Assembly: GCA_021163455.1 (NCBI GenBank) | Contig: JAGGWT010000065.1 | Coordinates: 1-14,094 of the forward strand | Source of the DNA: Thermoplasmata archaeon | Lineage (GTDB): Archaea; Thermoplasmatota; E2; DHVEG-1; B18-G2 | Reading direction: 5' to 3' | DNA length: 14,094 bases | Shown: piece after piece, positions 13,746 to 14,094 of the stretch | How positions within the stretch are numbered: position 1 is the stretch's first letter | Layout: each line of letters begins with the position of its first letter | Notes under the pieces: model-generated | The model's database searches: none | What the model saw: only the letters and a program-made list of their open reading frames with translations | What the model was told of the DNA's origin: nothing | Made by a program: the position numbers and the translations under genes

Positions 13746-14094
13746 CTATTGCTGCTTTTTCTCGAGAACCCGCTCTATCCTCTCTTTCAGTTCCCTTATA
13801 TCAAAAGGTTTTTCTATGAAATCCTCGGCCAGGAAGGAACCTATCTTATGTGCCTTTTCATCAGTTCTTGCAGTTATGAAGATTATCGGAATATCCTTCC
13901 ATTCCTCTTTCTCTCTTAACCTGTTGTATATCTCCCATCCACTCATCTCGGGCAACATTATATCAAGCAGTATAACGTCAGGTTTTATTTTCTCCCTTGA
14001 CAGCAGGCTTATACAATCCTCACCGCTCTCCACACCCATAACCTCAACACTATCATCGATAGCTTCAAGCCCCTCTTTGACTGTTATCAGGATG
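13746..14094 (-). CDS. Response regulator receiver domain protein, 5' end outside the window
   Basis: The frame stays open to the window edge, so the N-terminus, including the usual acidic pair, is not visible; at least 115 residues are present. The receiver motifs are clear: the phospho-acceptor Asp in DVILLDIMLPEMSGWE, the conserved Thr in IIFITART, and the Lys of the K-P motif in EDFIEKPFDIRELKERIERVL. The protein ends about 13 residues after the last helix begins, so no output domain follows on the C-terminal side; it is either a single-domain CheY-like regulator or the tail of a larger protein. An ATG at 14039 is internal and would remove the first strand and helix. The cognate kinase is not in the window. 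Confidence 0.9.
   Translation of the reverse strand, partial: ILITVKEGLEAIDDSVEVMGVESGEDCISLLSREKIKPDVILLDIMLPEMSGWEIYNRLREKEEWKDIPIIFITARTDEKAHKIGSFLAEDFIEKPFDIRELKERIERVLEKKQQ

Noticed and set aside
14037..14039. ATG at 14039 as the response regulator start
   Set aside because: The frame continues upstream to the window edge with sequence fitting the first helix of a receiver domain (ILITVKEGLEAI), so the true start lies outside.

Overview
The window is a piece of an anaerobic euryarchaeal chromosome. The evidence is a proteasome alpha, SBDS and exosome gene series ending in L37Ae, RNA polymerase subunit P and Pcc1; TATA boxes at archaeal spacing; an elongator tRNA-Met with a bulge-helix-bulge intron and no encoded CCA; and an oxygen-sensitive class III ribonucleotide reductase. 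The proteasome alpha subunit closely resembles, from memory, that of Thermoplasma, which suggests Thermoplasmatota. That placement is an inference; no search was run.

Layout. (1) 15-2916: nrdD and its radical-SAM activase gene nrdG, separated by a perfect hairpin with a T-run whose right arm can also pair with the nrdG ribosome-binding site. (2) 2988-7266: eight tightly packed or overlapping genes, psmA, SBDS, rrp4, rrp41, rrp42, L37Ae, rpoP (46 aa) and pcc1, read from one promoter at about 2931-2942. This is the conserved archaeal superoperon that couples protein degradation, ribosome maturation, RNA decay, transcription and tRNA modification. A prefoldin beta gene, often found at the end of this operon, is not seen. 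(3) 7267-12218: an accessory stretch with a secreted permuted-papain (YiiX-like) protein, a decayed fragment that looks like the end of a caspase-fold peptidase, a RecB/Cas4-type nuclease with a predicted Fe-S cluster, and a large exported protein. The exported protein joins a gingipain-like (C25) domain, which appears to have lost both catalytic residues, to a right-handed beta-helix. (4) 12203-14094, minus strand: an exported C45-type Ntn-hydrolase, the intron-containing tRNA-Met(CAU), and the C-terminal part of a response regulator that runs off the window.

How it works together. The nrdDG pair makes deoxynucleotides without oxygen. The exosome genes encode the Rrp41/Rrp42 ring and its Rrp4 cap. 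The accessory genes each seem to have their own promoter, and two start at or close to the expected transcription start, suggesting leaderless mRNAs, whereas several operon genes have Shine-Dalgarno sites. Three intact accessory genes encode signal peptides, so this side of the window is concerned with the cell surface. I see no CRISPR array, insertion sequence, rRNA or integrase.
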